Counted from the stretch's first letter, positions 1 through 8,437 are shown. The stretch: 49,179 bases of DNA from Thermobifida cellulosilytica TB100 (GCF_001517975.1 NZ_KQ950185.1:130158-179336), one strand, 5' to 3'. The notes: generated by a model not told the origin, from the sequence alone. Program-made: numbers and translations.

Positions 1-1
1 G

Positions 2-316
2 CTGCGCGACCAGATCAACGCGGCGGTCGACGTCATCGTGCACCTGTCGCGCTACCCGGACGGCTCGCGGCGGGTGGCGGAGGTGTCGGTGGTGGCCTCC
101 ACCCGGCAGGAGGAGTTCCGCCTGGAGCCGCTGTTGCGGTTCCAGGCGGACCGCTACGAGGTGAACCGCCGGGTCACCGGGGAGTTCCGCCGCTTCCCGC
201 TGCCGCGGCACATCGCCGAGCGCCTCTACATCGCAGGAGAGACGATCCCCGCGGCGTTCGGCGTCCGCGCCGCCCCCTCAGCCGACGGCTTCCCCTATCC
301 CGGAGGCGCACTGTGA
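2..316 (+). CDS. tadA: CpaF/TadA-type pilus ATPase, C-terminal end (partial)
   Basis: The frame is open from the left edge, so only the last ~104 residues are present. The visible part (about DQINAAVDVIVHLSRYPDG, then a V-x-E-V-x-V strand and F-R-L-E-P-L) is the C-terminal end of the CpaF/TadA secretion ATPase. In complete proteins this follows the Walker, Asp and His boxes of the type II/IV secretion ATPase domain. It would power Flp pilus assembly at the inner face of the membrane. The stop codon overlaps the GTG start of tadB in a GTGA, so the two are translationally coupled. The family is inferred from this tail plus the tadB-tadC neighbours; the catalytic motifs lie outside the window. 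Confidence 0.85.
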   Translation: MRDQINAAVDVIVHLSRYPDGSRRVAEVSVVASTRQEEFRLEPLLRFQADRYEVNRRVTGEFRRFPLPRHIAERLYIAGETIPAAFGVRAAPSADGFPYPGGAL

Positions 317-1242
317 ACTACACCCTGGCCATCCTGCTCGCCACGATCGTCACGCTCGCCGTCGCGGTGTGGGGCGTCAGCGTCTTCCTGGACGGTGTGG
401 CGCAGCGCCGCCTGCTGGCCTCGCGCAGCGCGCTGGCCGAGGTGGAACGGCGCGCCGGAACCCCCATGGCCCGGCTGGACGTGCGGCTGCGCCGGACCGA
501 GTTCGGCCGCCAGATCCAGCTCCGCCTGGCCCGGGCGGGCGTCCGGATGAAGGTCTCCTCCTTCGTGCTGCTGGTGGCGGCCAGCGCCGTGGCCGCGGTC
601 GTCATCGTCTGGCAGGTCCTCGCCCCGGTGCTGGGCCTGCTCGCCGCCGTCCTGGTGGGCTACCTGTTCCTCGCCTACCTGAGCCGCCAGGAGGAGAAGC
701 GCCGGGAGGCGTTCACCGCGCAACTGCCGGAACTCGCCCGGGTGCTGTCCAACGCCACCCAGGCGGGCCTGTCGCTGCCCACCGCGATCGACATGGCCGC
801 GGACGAGCTGGCCGACCCGGCCGGGGCGGAGCTGCGCCACGTCGCCGAGTCGCTCAAGCTGGGCCAGCCCTTCGAGAGCGCCATCAACGACCTGCGCAAG
901 CGGATGCCCTCCCGGGAGATCGGCGTGCTGATCTCCACCCTGCTGGTGTCGGCCCGCTCCGGCGGCGCGCTGGTCACCGCGCTGCGCACCATCGCCGAGA
1001 CCCTGGAGCACCGCAAGGAGACCAGGCGAGAGGTCCGCACGATCCTGAGCGAGACCACCAACACGGCGTGGACGCTGCTGATCATGGGCGTGGGGTCGCT
1101 CTTCCTGCTCAACACGATCGCCCCCGGCACCGTGGCCCGGATGACCGAGAGCTTCGCCGGCCTCGCCGTCCTGGGCGCCGCCCTGACCCTCTTCACCGTC
1201 GGGTTCGTGGTGATCCGGCGCATGTCCCGTATCGACTTCTGA
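313..1242 (+). CDS. tadB: Type II secretion F family protein TadB
   Basis: TadB is an integral-membrane platform protein of the Tad (tight adherence) secretion and pilus machine, paired with TadC. The 309-aa protein has an N-terminal membrane helix (residues ~5-25), two helices at ~80-125, a cytoplasmic T2SSF domain (~140-250, with QLPELARVLSNATQAGLSLP) and two C-terminal helices (~253-300), the usual TadB topology and length. The GTG start overlaps the cpaF stop (GTGA), which fixes the start. The next gene, tadC, begins 35 bases downstream, so cpaF-tadB-tadC form one operon. Nothing looks degraded. Confidence 0.93.
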   Translation: MNYTLAILLATIVTLAVAVWGVSVFLDGVAQRRLLASRSALAEVERRAGTPMARLDVRLRRTEFGRQIQLRLARAGVRMKVSSFVLLVAASAVAAVVIVWQVLAPVLGLLAAVLVGYLFLAYLSRQEEKRREAFTAQLPELARVLSNATQAGLSLPTAIDMAADELADPAGAELRHVAESLKLGQPFESAINDLRKRMPSREIGVLISTLLVSARSGGALVTALRTIAETLEHRKETRREVRTILSETTNTAWTLLIMGVGSLFLLNTIAPGTVARMTESFAGLAVLGAALTLFTVGFVVIRRMSRIDF

Positions 1243-1277
1243 GCCCGCAGCCTGACCGACGCACGGAGTTCACGCCG

Positions 1278-2186
1278 ATGTCCATCCTCCTGACCCCTCT
1301 GACCTCCCTGCTCCTGGGTCTGCTCGGCGCGCTCTGCGTGGCCCTGTTCGTGTGGGGCCTGCACCTGGCGACCCGCGGGAGCGAGGTCGCGGGCAGCTTC
1401 GTCGCCGCCCCTCCGAAGCGGAAGAGCGACGGAACCTTCGTCCTGCACCGCATCACCGAGCTCATCGGACGGCCGTTCGGTTCGATAGTCCTCGACTGGC
1501 TGGGCGAGGACGGCCAGGCGAGAGTCCAGGCGCGTATCGACGCGGCCGGACGTCCCGACGGCCTCACCGTGCGCCGCTACGCGCAGCGCAAGGCTGGCGA
1601 GGTGCTGCTCTACGGCGGCCTGGCGGTACTGCTGTTCCTGAACGGCTCGCCGATGCTCGCCGTGGTGGTGCTGGCCTTTGCCTCGCTCACCGACCTCTCG
1701 CTGTACTCGGCGCAGCGCAGGCGCCAGGACGAGATCCAACGGCAGCTTCCCGACTTCCTGGACGTCCTGGCGGTCACGGTGGGAGCCGGGCTCGCCTTCC
1801 GCCAGGCGCTGGCCCGGGTGGCCGACTCCATGCCGGGCGTGCTGGCCTCGGAGTTCCAACTGGCCCTGCGCCAGATGGAACTGGGGACCAGCAGACGGGA
1901 GGCGTTCGCCGCGCTGCGGGAGCGCAACTCCAACGAGGCTCTGGGCAAGTTCATCACGGCGTTGCAGCAGTCCGAGGACCTGGGTGCACCGCTGGTGCAG
2001 ACGCTGCACGCGATCAGCGCCGACATGCGCCGGGAGGACGCCCAGTTCCTGCGGCGCAGAGCGCAGAAGCTCAACCCCCAGGTCACCGTGGTCACCGCGG
2101 CCACCATGCTGCCCGGGCTGCTGCTGATCATCGGCGGCGGCCTGTTCCTCGGCTCCGGCATCGACCTGTCGGCCATCTTCGGGTGA
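1278..2186 (+). CDS. tadC: Type II secretion F family protein TadC
   Basis: TadC is the second inner-membrane platform protein of the Tad pilus machine and partner of TadB. The 302-aa product has an N-terminal helix (~8-30), a helix pair around 110-140, a T2SSF domain (~160-285, with QLPDFLDVLAVTVGAGLAFR) and a final hydrophobic helix rich in Leu/Ile/Gly (~272-298). The frame is open far upstream, but the ATG at 1278 is chosen: it follows a GGAG (1264-1267) and gives the normal TadC length, and the upstream extension only shadows tadB. The histidine-kinase gene begins 4 bases after the stop, so the operon continues into the regulators. Confidence 0.93.
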   Translation: MSILLTPLTSLLLGLLGALCVALFVWGLHLATRGSEVAGSFVAAPPKRKSDGTFVLHRITELIGRPFGSIVLDWLGEDGQARVQARIDAAGRPDGLTVRRYAQRKAGEVLLYGGLAVLLFLNGSPMLAVVVLAFASLTDLSLYSAQRRRQDEIQRQLPDFLDVLAVTVGAGLAFRQALARVADSMPGVLASEFQLALRQMELGTSRREAFAALRERNSNEALGKFITALQQSEDLGAPLVQTLHAISADMRREDAQFLRRRAQKLNPQVTVVTAATMLPGLLLIIGGGLFLGSGIDLSAIFG

Positions 2187-2190
2187 TGCC

Positions 2191-3405
2191 ATGGGCACCG
2201 TGACCGGGCAGGAGCGAGGAGCACCGCTGGAACGGTTGACCGGGTTGACCCGGCTGCTCGTCCAGTTGCGCTTCCTGCTCACCGGTGTCGCGCTGCTCCT
2301 GCTTCCCCCGGAGCGGATCTCCGTCCGCATCGTCCTCATGCTGGTCAGCTACGCGGTGCTGTCCTGGCTGCTCGCCCGTTACTGGGAGCGGCTCTCCGTC
2401 CACGTGGTGCGCCACCCGGTGCTGATCGCCGCTGACACCCTGGTCGCTTCGGCGATCCTGGCCGTGGTCGGCCCCTCGGGAGCCTTCTTCCTCGCCACGG
2501 TGCTCACCAGTGCCGCCGCCGGGGTGCTGTACGGGACCAGAGGAGTGGCAGGCGTCTCGGCGGCGCAGATCTTCGGCTACCTGACAGCCCTGTTCCTGTA
2601 CCTGGCGAGTCTGTCCGCCCCGGCGGAAACGTTCTGGGAGAACATCCAGCTCGTCGTCGTCCAGCCGCTGCTCTACCCGACCGCCGGGTACATCGGGCTG
2701 CGGTTGCGTGGCCTCTTCGAGGAACTGGCCCTGGAACAGGAGCGGAGGCGCGCGGCCGAGCGCGCGGCGGCCGCCGCGGAGGAACGTGCCCGGCTGGCCC
2801 GGGACATGCACGACTCGGTGGCCAAAACCTTGCAGGGCGCAGCCATGGCCGCTCAGGCTCTGCCGATCTGGCTGCGCAAGGACCCGGAACGTGCGGCGGC
2901 CGCCGCGGCCCAGGTGGTGTCCGCCGCCGAGGCCGCCGCGCAGGAGGCCCGCAAACTCATCACCGACCTGCGTGAAGGCTCCGCCGACCTGCCCATCGCC
3001 GACCAGGTCGCCACGGTGCTGCGTGAGTGGTCCGAAACAACGGGGATTCAGGTAGAACTGCACTCCTGCGGCGCACCGATGCCGCTGTTGATCACTGCAC
3101 GCCACGAGACCGTCGCGATCCTCCGGGAGGCGCTCACCAACATCGACCGGCATGCTGCCGCCGAGACCGTGGCCGTGGAGCTCTCCACCGACGCCGGGCA
3201 CCTGGTCATGACCGTCCGCGACGACGGACGGGGTTTCGACCCCGGCTCGTCCGCTCCCGGCCACTACGGTCTGGTGGGCATGCGGGAACGCGCGGCCCGC
3301 GCCGGAGGCCGTCTGAGCATCGACACGGCTCCGGGCGAGGGGACCACGGTGGTCCTGCGTGTGCCGCTGGCGCCCCCTTCCCAGAGCAGCGAGGACTCCC
3401 CGTGA
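2191..3405 (+). CDS. NarL-type (HisKA_3) sensor histidine kinase
   Basis: This is a membrane sensor kinase that would phosphorylate the LuxR-type regulator encoded next. The 404-aa protein has about six hydrophobic helices (~20-175), a charged coiled linker (~178-200), a HisKA_3 dimerisation domain with the phospho-acceptor in RLARDMHDSVAKTLQ (His207), and a HATPase domain with the N-box REALTNIDRHA and the G-box VRDDGRGFDP. No periplasmic sensor domain is visible, so the signal is probably sensed in the membrane. It lies 4 bases after tadC and overlaps the regulator gene region, inside the pilus operon. Control of pilus genes is an inference from position; the kinase assignment is secure. 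Confidence 0.92.
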   Translation: MGTVTGQERGAPLERLTGLTRLLVQLRFLLTGVALLLLPPERISVRIVLMLVSYAVLSWLLARYWERLSVHVVRHPVLIAADTLVASAILAVVGPSGAFFLATVLTSAAAGVLYGTRGVAGVSAAQIFGYLTALFLYLASLSAPAETFWENIQLVVVQPLLYPTAGYIGLRLRGLFEELALEQERRRAAERAAAAAEERARLARDMHDSVAKTLQGAAMAAQALPIWLRKDPERAAAAAAQVVSAAEAAAQEARKLITDLREGSADLPIADQVATVLREWSETTGIQVELHSCGAPMPLLITARHETVAILREALTNIDRHAAAETVAVELSTDAGHLVMTVRDDGRGFDPGSSAPGHYGLVGMRERAARAGGRLSIDTAPGEGTTVVLRVPLAPPSQSSEDSP

Positions 3406-3431
3406 CCCCGCCCGAGAGAGGTGTCTCCGCC

Positions 3432-4088
3432 ATGTCGCCGATCACCGTTCTCGCCGTGGACGACAACATCGTCGTGCGCGCCGGTCTGGTCACCCTCCTG
3501 GAGACCTCCGACGACATCCGGGTCATAGGCGAGGCGGGGGACGGCGTCCAAGCCGTCGAGCAGACCCGAAAGCTCCGCCCCGACGTCGTCCTGCTCGACG
3601 TCCGCATGCCGGTGCGCGACGGGGTCAGCACGATCGAGGAACTCGCCTCCCTCACCAAGGTGGTCATGCTGACCCACACCGAGGCCCCGGAGGTGGTCCA
3701 GACCGCGCTGCTCCGAGGGGCCTCCGGTTACCTGGTCCACGGCCACTTCACCCTGGACGAGCTGACCCGGGCCCTGCGCGAGGTGGTCCACGGCAACGGC
3801 AACCCGCTCTCCCCGGTCGCCGCGACCGCCCTGGTCTCCTCCCTCCGCTCCTTCCCTGTCCCTCGCGGCCCGGTCGACCCCGCATCCCTGGGCCTGACCC
3901 CACGGGAGGCCGAAGTGCTCGCGGCGATAGCGCGCGGCCTGTCCAATGCAGAGATCGCCGCAGAGCTTTTCCTGTCCGAGAAAACCGTGAAGAATCACAT
4001 CAACCGCATCTTCCGGAAACTCGGAGTGACCAGTCGAGCGGCGGCGATAGCCCGCTGGAACGGCCACACCGCGCCGGGTTCCGGATGA
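3432..4088 (+). CDS. LuxR/NarL-family response regulator
   Basis: Cognate DNA-binding regulator of the preceding kinase. The receiver domain (residues 1-120) has the acidic pair Asp10-Asp11, phospho-acceptor Asp56 in VVLLDVRMP, and the conserved Thr and Lys-like positions. The C-terminal LuxR helix-turn-helix (~152-210) carries LTPREAEVLAAIARGLSNAE and a KTVKNHINRIFRKL recognition helix. The ATG at 3432 follows GAGAGAGG and gives a canonical 218-aa protein. A GTG at 3402, overlapping the kinase stop as GTGA, would add ten residues and cannot be excluded. It sits directly upstream of the flp pilin gene and may control it. Confidence 0.92.
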   Translation: MSPITVLAVDDNIVVRAGLVTLLETSDDIRVIGEAGDGVQAVEQTRKLRPDVVLLDVRMPVRDGVSTIEELASLTKVVMLTHTEAPEVVQTALLRGASGYLVHGHFTLDELTRALREVVHGNGNPLSPVAATALVSSLRSFPVPRGPVDPASLGLTPREAEVLAAIARGLSNAEIAAELFLSEKTVKNHINRIFRKLGVTSRAAAIARWNGHTAPGSG

Positions 4089-4119
4089 TTTGTCCAGCTC
4101 TTCCCAGGTCCGATCTTTT

Positions 4120-4133
4120 GGGCCCGCAGGCCC
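4120..4133 (+). terminator. Short hairpin after the response-regulator gene
   Basis: A perfect 5-bp stem, GGGCC and GGCCC around CGCA, lies 31 bases after the regulator stop. There is no T-run behind it, so it is at best a weak terminator or processing site. A second small inverted repeat, ATTGA-N7-TCAAT (4160-4176), lies further on, before the flp ribosome binding site, and could be a regulator site. Confidence 0.3.
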
Positions 4134-4212
4134 TAGGCACCCGACCTGTCAGACTCTAGATTGATGAACTGTCAATAGGAAAACGGGGAAATGGTCTTCG
4201 GAAGGAGTTCTC

Positions 4213-4452
4213 GTGCCGAACCCGATCCGCTCCCTTCGCCGCAGGGCCCGGACTGCCCTCACCCGCCGACAGCACCACCGCAGCGACCGGGGAGCCAGCT
4301 TCGTGGAGTACGCGGGGCTCATCGTGCTGGTGGCCGCAATCGCCGTGGCGGTATTCGCCGTCAATATCCCCAACAGCATCTCGACAACCATAACCACCGA
4401 AATCGGACGAATCCTCAACCCCGCCGCCGCCAGCGGATCCGGCAACGACTAG
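4213..4452 (+). CDS. flp: Flp family type IVb pilin
   Basis: This is the major pilin of the Tad pilus. The 79-aa protein has a basic 27-residue leader and then the class III prepilin site DRG|ASFVEY, where cleavage after Gly27 leaves Glu at +5 and Tyr at +6 as in Flp pilins. A ~22-residue hydrophobic helix and a short hydrophilic tail (ending AAASGSGND) follow. The GTG at 4213 is preceded by GAAGGAG (4201-4207), a strong ribosome binding site. A processing peptidase (TadV/CpaA) is expected but is not in the window. The same DRG-x-S-x-x-E signal recurs at the N-termini of the proteins at 6967 and 9854. Confidence 0.93.
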   Translation: MPNPIRSLRRRARTALTRRQHHRSDRGASFVEYAGLIVLVAAIAVAVFAVNIPNSISTTITTEIGRILNPAAASGSGND

Positions 4453-4493
4453 CTACAGCGGCCAACAAGCCGTTCCGGAACCCTGCTTCCCCT

Positions 4494-5198
4494 ATGGGCC
4501 TCGCACCTAAGTCTCCATCGGCCGACGAGCGCGGGCAGGCCAGCCTGTTCCTGCTCGTCGGCCTGACGCTGTCTCTCGTAGCACTGATCATGCTCTTCGT
4601 GCGTCTCGGCGACGCCAACCAGTTGCGCAGCCGCTCCCAGACCGCAGCGGATGCCGCCGCACTGGCCGCGGTTGCGGTCGCCCGTGACAACGCGGCCGAG
4701 ATGCTGGCCAACCATCAGATCCCGTACTACCGGCTCTACGACCCCGGCCTTGGCCGTGCCCAGGCGGAGAAGTACGCCCAGAAGAACGGGGCGATTCTGG
4801 AGGACATCCGGGCCAGCGACAACAGCATGGGACAGCTCGGCAACTTCGTCCGGGTGGAGGTCCGTGGCGCGAACTGCCGCAAGGAACTGCTGGAGGACCG
4901 GAGCCGCGGCTGGTCCGACACGGTCTGCGACGAAACCGAACCGAACGAGGAGGAAGGGTTCGTCCGCCTTGGAAACGCCGCAGCCATAGCCGAGATGGTC
5001 ATGCCCGATTGCAACTACGTCTTCGGCACAGAGTACCGGATCGTCGGCGTTGCCTGCGACGGCCAAGTGATCCGCAGCGAACAGCACGCCAGGCAACTTA
5101 TCGAGATCCGCCTGGTGTCAAAGGAAGGACGGTACCTTTACAAGCCCTTCGGCGTCTCTGACCCGGCTGAAGAGGAGGACTCCTCATCTTCACCTTAA
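4494..5198 (+). CDS. TadE/TadG-like pilus assembly protein
   Basis: Predicted minor pilin or assembly protein of the Tad system. The 234-aa product begins with a short leader, ERGQASLFLLVG, and a hydrophobic helix (~20-40). The conserved segment LRSRSQTAADAAALAAVAVA (~47-66) follows, the hallmark of TadG N-terminal domains (pilus-assembly TadE/G-like). The C-terminal region is acidic and polar with paired cysteines (around 140 and 155) and probably lies outside the membrane. The ATG at 4494 gives the family-like start; its ribosome binding site is weak. It follows flp by 41 bases and is likely co-transcribed. The last ~20 residues are Asp/Glu/Ser-rich. Confidence 0.85.
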   Translation: MGLAPKSPSADERGQASLFLLVGLTLSLVALIMLFVRLGDANQLRSRSQTAADAAALAAVAVARDNAAEMLANHQIPYYRLYDPGLGRAQAEKYAQKNGAILEDIRASDNSMGQLGNFVRVEVRGANCRKELLEDRSRGWSDTVCDETEPNEEEGFVRLGNAAAIAEMVMPDCNYVFGTEYRIVGVACDGQVIRSEQHARQLIEIRLVSKEGRYLYKPFGVSDPAEEEDSSSSP

Positions 5199-5314
5199 TC
5201 AAGCGCCACCCTTTCAGGGTTTTCTATAAACTCTCCCACTACGACTCATATAATTCCCGACTCTTCTGTTAGACAAGCCGACCAAGCTTCGCACCTTGAT
5301 TGGAAGACTGCACC

Positions 5315-6361
5315 GTGGATCAACCGTTCCCTCCATCTGGTCTTCCCCGCACAGCCAGGCTGTTTCTCCCCATGGCATTGAGTGCAGTCCTGCTCTCCGC
5401 GTGCGTAACTACCTCGGAAACCTCTACTCCTTCCCCATCAGCAGACGGAACACCGAACAGCACCGAAACACCTTCCAATGAAATTAGCCCTGTAGCAACC
5501 TCGACTTACACCGCCAGCTCTGAAGGAACGAATCTACGATTCAGCATCATCTCCCTGGAGCGCATCAGCGAAGAGATGGTCGTGCTGTCGATAGCCATAA
5601 AAAACGAAGGTTTTGAAGACGCCTACGTAATTTTCAGTCTTTCCAATGTCAATGGACAGCAAAGCACTCCAGACGGAGTGTCACTGGTAGACACAGTCAA
5701 CCAGAAACGATACATGCCCCTCAAACTCACCGACGGAAAAACCTGTCATTGCTACTCTTGGAATGGGAAAGAGTTACTGGCCTCCGGAGACTCCATCAAC
5801 GCCTGGGTGGCTTTTCCTTCCCCTCCCCCCGAAGTCGACAAAGTAGCAGTCACAACTCCGGTAACTCCAGACTTTCTCGACATTCCAATCATCGAAGCGA
5901 CAGGAACTAAAGAAGAGATCGCCCAGACTCCCGTGGGAGAACCCCAGATCCTGGACCTCAGAGCTTTCCAGGACGACATCGAGAGCGGCACCTCACGAGC
6001 GGATTCCAGCGAGGAGAACCAGGTGATACTCTCCTCCGACGTTCTCTTCGAGCTGAACGAGTCCGACCTCACGCCTGAAGCTGAAGAGATCCTGAAGGGC
6101 GTGGCCGAAGAGATTGACACTTCCTCTGCCACCACCGTCCACATCGACGGCTACACCGACAACACCGGGGACGACAGCATCAACATCCCTCTCTCCGAAG
6201 CAAGGGCTGAGTCCGTACGTCAAGCACTCGAAGAATTGGTCACCAGAGACGGAATCCAGTTCGAAACCGCTGGCCACGGATCCAACGACCCGGTGGGCAA
6301 CAATGACACCGAAGAAGGTCGGCGGAAGAACCGTCGGGTCACCGTCACCTTCGCCAAGTAG
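5315..6361 (+). CDS. OmpA-domain lipoprotein
   Basis: Predicted cell-surface lipoprotein that could bind peptidoglycan. The 348-aa product has a lipoprotein signal ending in the lipobox LLSAC (Cys ~30), then a Ser/Thr/Pro-rich linker. A beta-rich domain (~55-200) has a CxC pair (KTCHCYSW) and the ending PPEVDKVAVTTP. A C-terminal OmpA-like domain (~235-348) carries IDGYTDNTGDDSINIPLSEA and GRRKNRRVTV. The GTG at 5315 follows GGAAG at a good distance and is preferred to the in-frame TTG at 5300. The N-terminal domain is repeated in the next gene. In this locus it may anchor or guide the pilus at the wall; that role is inferred. Confidence 0.85.
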   Translation: MDQPFPPSGLPRTARLFLPMALSAVLLSACVTTSETSTPSPSADGTPNSTETPSNEISPVATSTYTASSEGTNLRFSIISLERISEEMVVLSIAIKNEGFEDAYVIFSLSNVNGQQSTPDGVSLVDTVNQKRYMPLKLTDGKTCHCYSWNGKELLASGDSINAWVAFPSPPPEVDKVAVTTPVTPDFLDIPIIEATGTKEEIAQTPVGEPQILDLRAFQDDIESGTSRADSSEENQVILSSDVLFELNESDLTPEAEEILKGVAEEIDTSSATTVHIDGYTDNTGDDSINIPLSEARAESVRQALEELVTRDGIQFETAGHGSNDPVGNNDTEEGRRKNRRVTVTFAK

Positions 6362-6369
6362 GAGCTCCC

Positions 6370-6942
6370 GTGTCTCATCGCCTTCTCCCTCGAATCACTG
6401 CCAGCGCACTGATGATTCCCATCGCTCTGACTCTGCTGGTCACTTCTTCCTCATACGCCGACGAAAACAAGCAGCCGAACGGATCGCCCTCACCCTCCAG
6501 CACCTCAGAAGAGACAGTGCTCGGCTCCAGCGAGGCAAGCAACAACAACTGGAGCGGCGCAGTCATCAAAATCAGAGAACTAAAACGCAGCGAAACCGGT
6601 GACTACGCTCAACTCATCTGGACTCTCGACAACAAGAGTTCTACCTACATAAGCCTAAGCTATCTTCAGAACGAGACTTACAACTACCTAGGGACAGCCG
6701 AAGCAAGCGGCCTGGTACTTCTCGACGAGAGTAGCGGGATCCGATTCCACCCCTACATCGACTCGGCAGGAGAATGTCTCTGCGCCGGCGCCGACTATTC
6801 CAACACCAAACAGTTCGCCCTTATTACAGGTCCTGGAGCTCAGAACACCTACTGGGCTTCCTACCGACTTCCCCCTGAGGTCGACAAAGTCACCATCGAG
6901 ATCCCCGGCTTCCTTCCCATCAAGGACGTTCCCGTCAGTTGA
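6370..6942 (+). CDS. Secreted protein, paralogue of the OmpA lipoprotein's first domain
   Basis: This is a 190-aa exported protein with an N-terminal signal peptide (hydrophobic ~9-28, likely cut after SSYA). A Ser/Thr-rich linker and one beta-rich domain follow. Its end, PPEVDKVTIEIPGF, and a CxC pair (GECLCAGA) match the first domain of the upstream OmpA lipoprotein, so the two are tandem paralogues; this copy lacks the OmpA domain. The GTG at 6370 has GGAG (6361-6364) overlapping the stop of the previous gene, so the pair is tightly coupled. The Ig-like domain occurs in other actinobacterial OmpA proteins, but I know no biochemical function for it. Confidence 0.78.
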   Translation: MSHRLLPRITASALMIPIALTLLVTSSSYADENKQPNGSPSPSSTSEETVLGSSEASNNNWSGAVIKIRELKRSETGDYAQLIWTLDNKSSTYISLSYLQNETYNYLGTAEASGLVLLDESSGIRFHPYIDSAGECLCAGADYSNTKQFALITGPGAQNTYWASYRLPPEVDKVTIEIPGFLPIKDVPVS

Positions 6943-6966
6943 TCTCTCTGACCAAGGAGTTCCCCG

Positions 6967-7626
6967 GTGGCGAGTTCACGTTCCCCCCGGTTCCACCCCG
7001 CTGCCACGGACGACCGCGGCGCCTCCTTCGTGGAGGTCGGGGCCGTACTGCTTGTGGTGGCCGGCATCATCCTCGCCGTCGCCCAGTCCCCGATCGGAGC
7101 CACCTTCCACGACAGCGTCCGCGAGATGGTGTGCCTGGTGGAGGGGCCCGAGTGCGGGGGCGAGACCTGGACGGAGGTCCAGCGGCCGGAGGAGCCCGAG
7201 GAATACGTCTTCACCTTTCCCGTCGGCTACTACGGCGGTGAGGTCATCGGTGAGGGCAGCGCCCGGGTCGCGGTCGAGTGGGCGTTGTCCAAGCAGGGAC
7301 TGCCGTACGTGTGGGGCGGCACCGGTCCGCACGGCTACGACTGCTCCGGACTCGTCCAGGGGGCCTGGCGCGCCGCGGGCGTGCAGATCCCCCGGACCAC
7401 GTGGCAGCAGCAGGCCGCCCTTCCCCCGGTGAGCAAGAGCGAACTGCAACCGGGCGACCTGATCTTCTTCCAGACCATTCCCGGTCCGCCCCCCACCCAC
7501 GTCGGGATGTACATCGGCGACGGCAAGATGGTGCACGCCGGCAACCCGGTGAACGTCACGCAGGTGCTCGGCAACCCCTACTGGGAGTCCCGTTGGGTGA
7601 GCGCCGCACGGGTTCCCCAGAAGTGA
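6967..7626 (+). CDS. NlpC/P60 hydrolase with an Flp-pilin-type N-terminus
   Basis: Predicted peptidoglycan endopeptidase carrying a prepilin-like tag. Residues 15-45 read DDRG|ASFVEVGAVLL and on into a hydrophobic helix, nearly the same as the pilin at 4213, with Glu at +5 of the expected cleavage site after Gly18. A linker with a VCL...PEC cysteine pair follows (~57-66). The C-terminal NlpC/P60 domain (~95-215) has the catalytic Cys126 in YDCSGLV, His178 in THVGMYIG and a further His190. The GTG at 6967 is preceded by AAGGAG (6954-6959). It may open the cell wall for the pilus or be delivered by it. An ordinary membrane-anchored hydrolase is the alternative reading. Confidence 0.88.
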   Translation: MASSRSPRFHPAATDDRGASFVEVGAVLLVVAGIILAVAQSPIGATFHDSVREMVCLVEGPECGGETWTEVQRPEEPEEYVFTFPVGYYGGEVIGEGSARVAVEWALSKQGLPYVWGGTGPHGYDCSGLVQGAWRAAGVQIPRTTWQQQAALPPVSKSELQPGDLIFFQTIPGPPPTHVGMYIGDGKMVHAGNPVNVTQVLGNPYWESRWVSAARVPQK

Positions 7627-7666
7627 CCCGCAGTCGGCCGCTCGCCCACACTGTCAGGACTGGTTG

Positions 7667-8437
7667 ATGCCTTCCTTCCGTACCCGCGTCGTCGTCGCCG
7701 CGGTCCTGCTCGCCGCCGGGACGGGCTGCGTCTCCGACGGCTCTGCCGCCCCGGAGCCGTCCGCCGAACCGCTGTCCGCCGAAGCGCAGCTCGTCCGGGA
7801 CCTCGGCTGCTCCGGATGCTCCGCCGACGTCCACACCGTCGAGGGCCTGACCTACCAGGACGCTCCGGTGCGCGCGCTGGTGGCCGAGGCCGAACTCGAG
7901 GCCCACCCGGTGACCGGAGCGACCAAGACCACCAGGATCTTCCTGTTCGACGAGAACGGCGCACTGGTGGCCAGCAACCTCAACGAGCCTCCCACCGGGT
8001 TCGTCCCCCTGCCTCCCGCCGACTTCGACGACAGTTGGACCGTCGCGGAGGACGGCACGTTCTTCCTGTTGACCAAGTACGCCGGGGTGGCGGGCCTGCA
8101 ACAGGTCTCCTGGCTGCGCCCGGACCTTCCGGAGAGCGTCACGCAGTTCAGTCTCAGCGGCCCGCTGACCGCGGGGCAGCGCACCGTGGAGACGACGGAC
8201 CTGGACGACGACGGCTCCACCGAGGTCGTCGCCTACCTGGGGGACGACAACCCCGAGTGGGCCGAGCGGTACGTGAAGTTCTTCCACCGGTTCGATCCCG
8301 AAAGCGGGGCCTACTATCCGTGGCGCTGCTCGGAGAGCACCGACGGCGGCGTCTCCTACCCCGAACCGGTCACCATGTACGAGAGTCCCTGCTACGAGTT
8401 CGGCAGCGGCCCGCTGCCGTGGGCGGAGGACGAGTAG
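7667..8437 (+). CDS. Lipoprotein with a calcium-loop-like (FG-GAP type) motif
   Basis: A 256-aa exported protein with a lipoprotein signal (hydrophobic ~8-18, lipobox LAAGTGC) and then a Pro/Ala/Glu linker. The body is beta-rich and acidic. One segment, TDLDDDGSTEVVAYLG (~172-187), resembles the Ca-binding loop of FG-GAP/VCBS repeats. There are four cysteines, in LGCSGCSAD near the start and two near the end, that could form disulfides. The ATG at 7667 is chosen over an adjacent TTG. I do not recognise a family. It lies between the pilin-tagged hydrolase and the ATPase gene, so a surface role in the pilus locus is likely but unproven. Confidence 0.75.
   Translation: MPSFRTRVVVAAVLLAAGTGCVSDGSAAPEPSAEPLSAEAQLVRDLGCSGCSADVHTVEGLTYQDAPVRALVAEAELEAHPVTGATKTTRIFLFDENGALVASNLNEPPTGFVPLPPADFDDSWTVAEDGTFFLLTKYAGVAGLQQVSWLRPDLPESVTQFSLSGPLTAGQRTVETTDLDDDGSTEVVAYLGDDNPEWAERYVKFFHRFDPESGAYYPWRCSESTDGGVSYPEPVTMYESPCYEFGSGPLPWAEDE

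Larger units (their letters stand above)
5199..6960 (+). other. Lower-GC segment within the pilus locus
   Basis: From the end of the TadE/G gene to the start of the NlpC/P60 gene, base composition drops visibly. A hand count of 5461-5520 gives about 52% G+C, while flanking genes look near 70%, and the intergenic stretch 5219-5280 is richer still in A and T. AAA, GAA, AAC and ATA-type codons are common. The segment contains two genes, both encoding related secreted proteins. It may be a transferred or fast-evolving surface module; composition is seen, origin is inferred. Confidence 0.6.
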
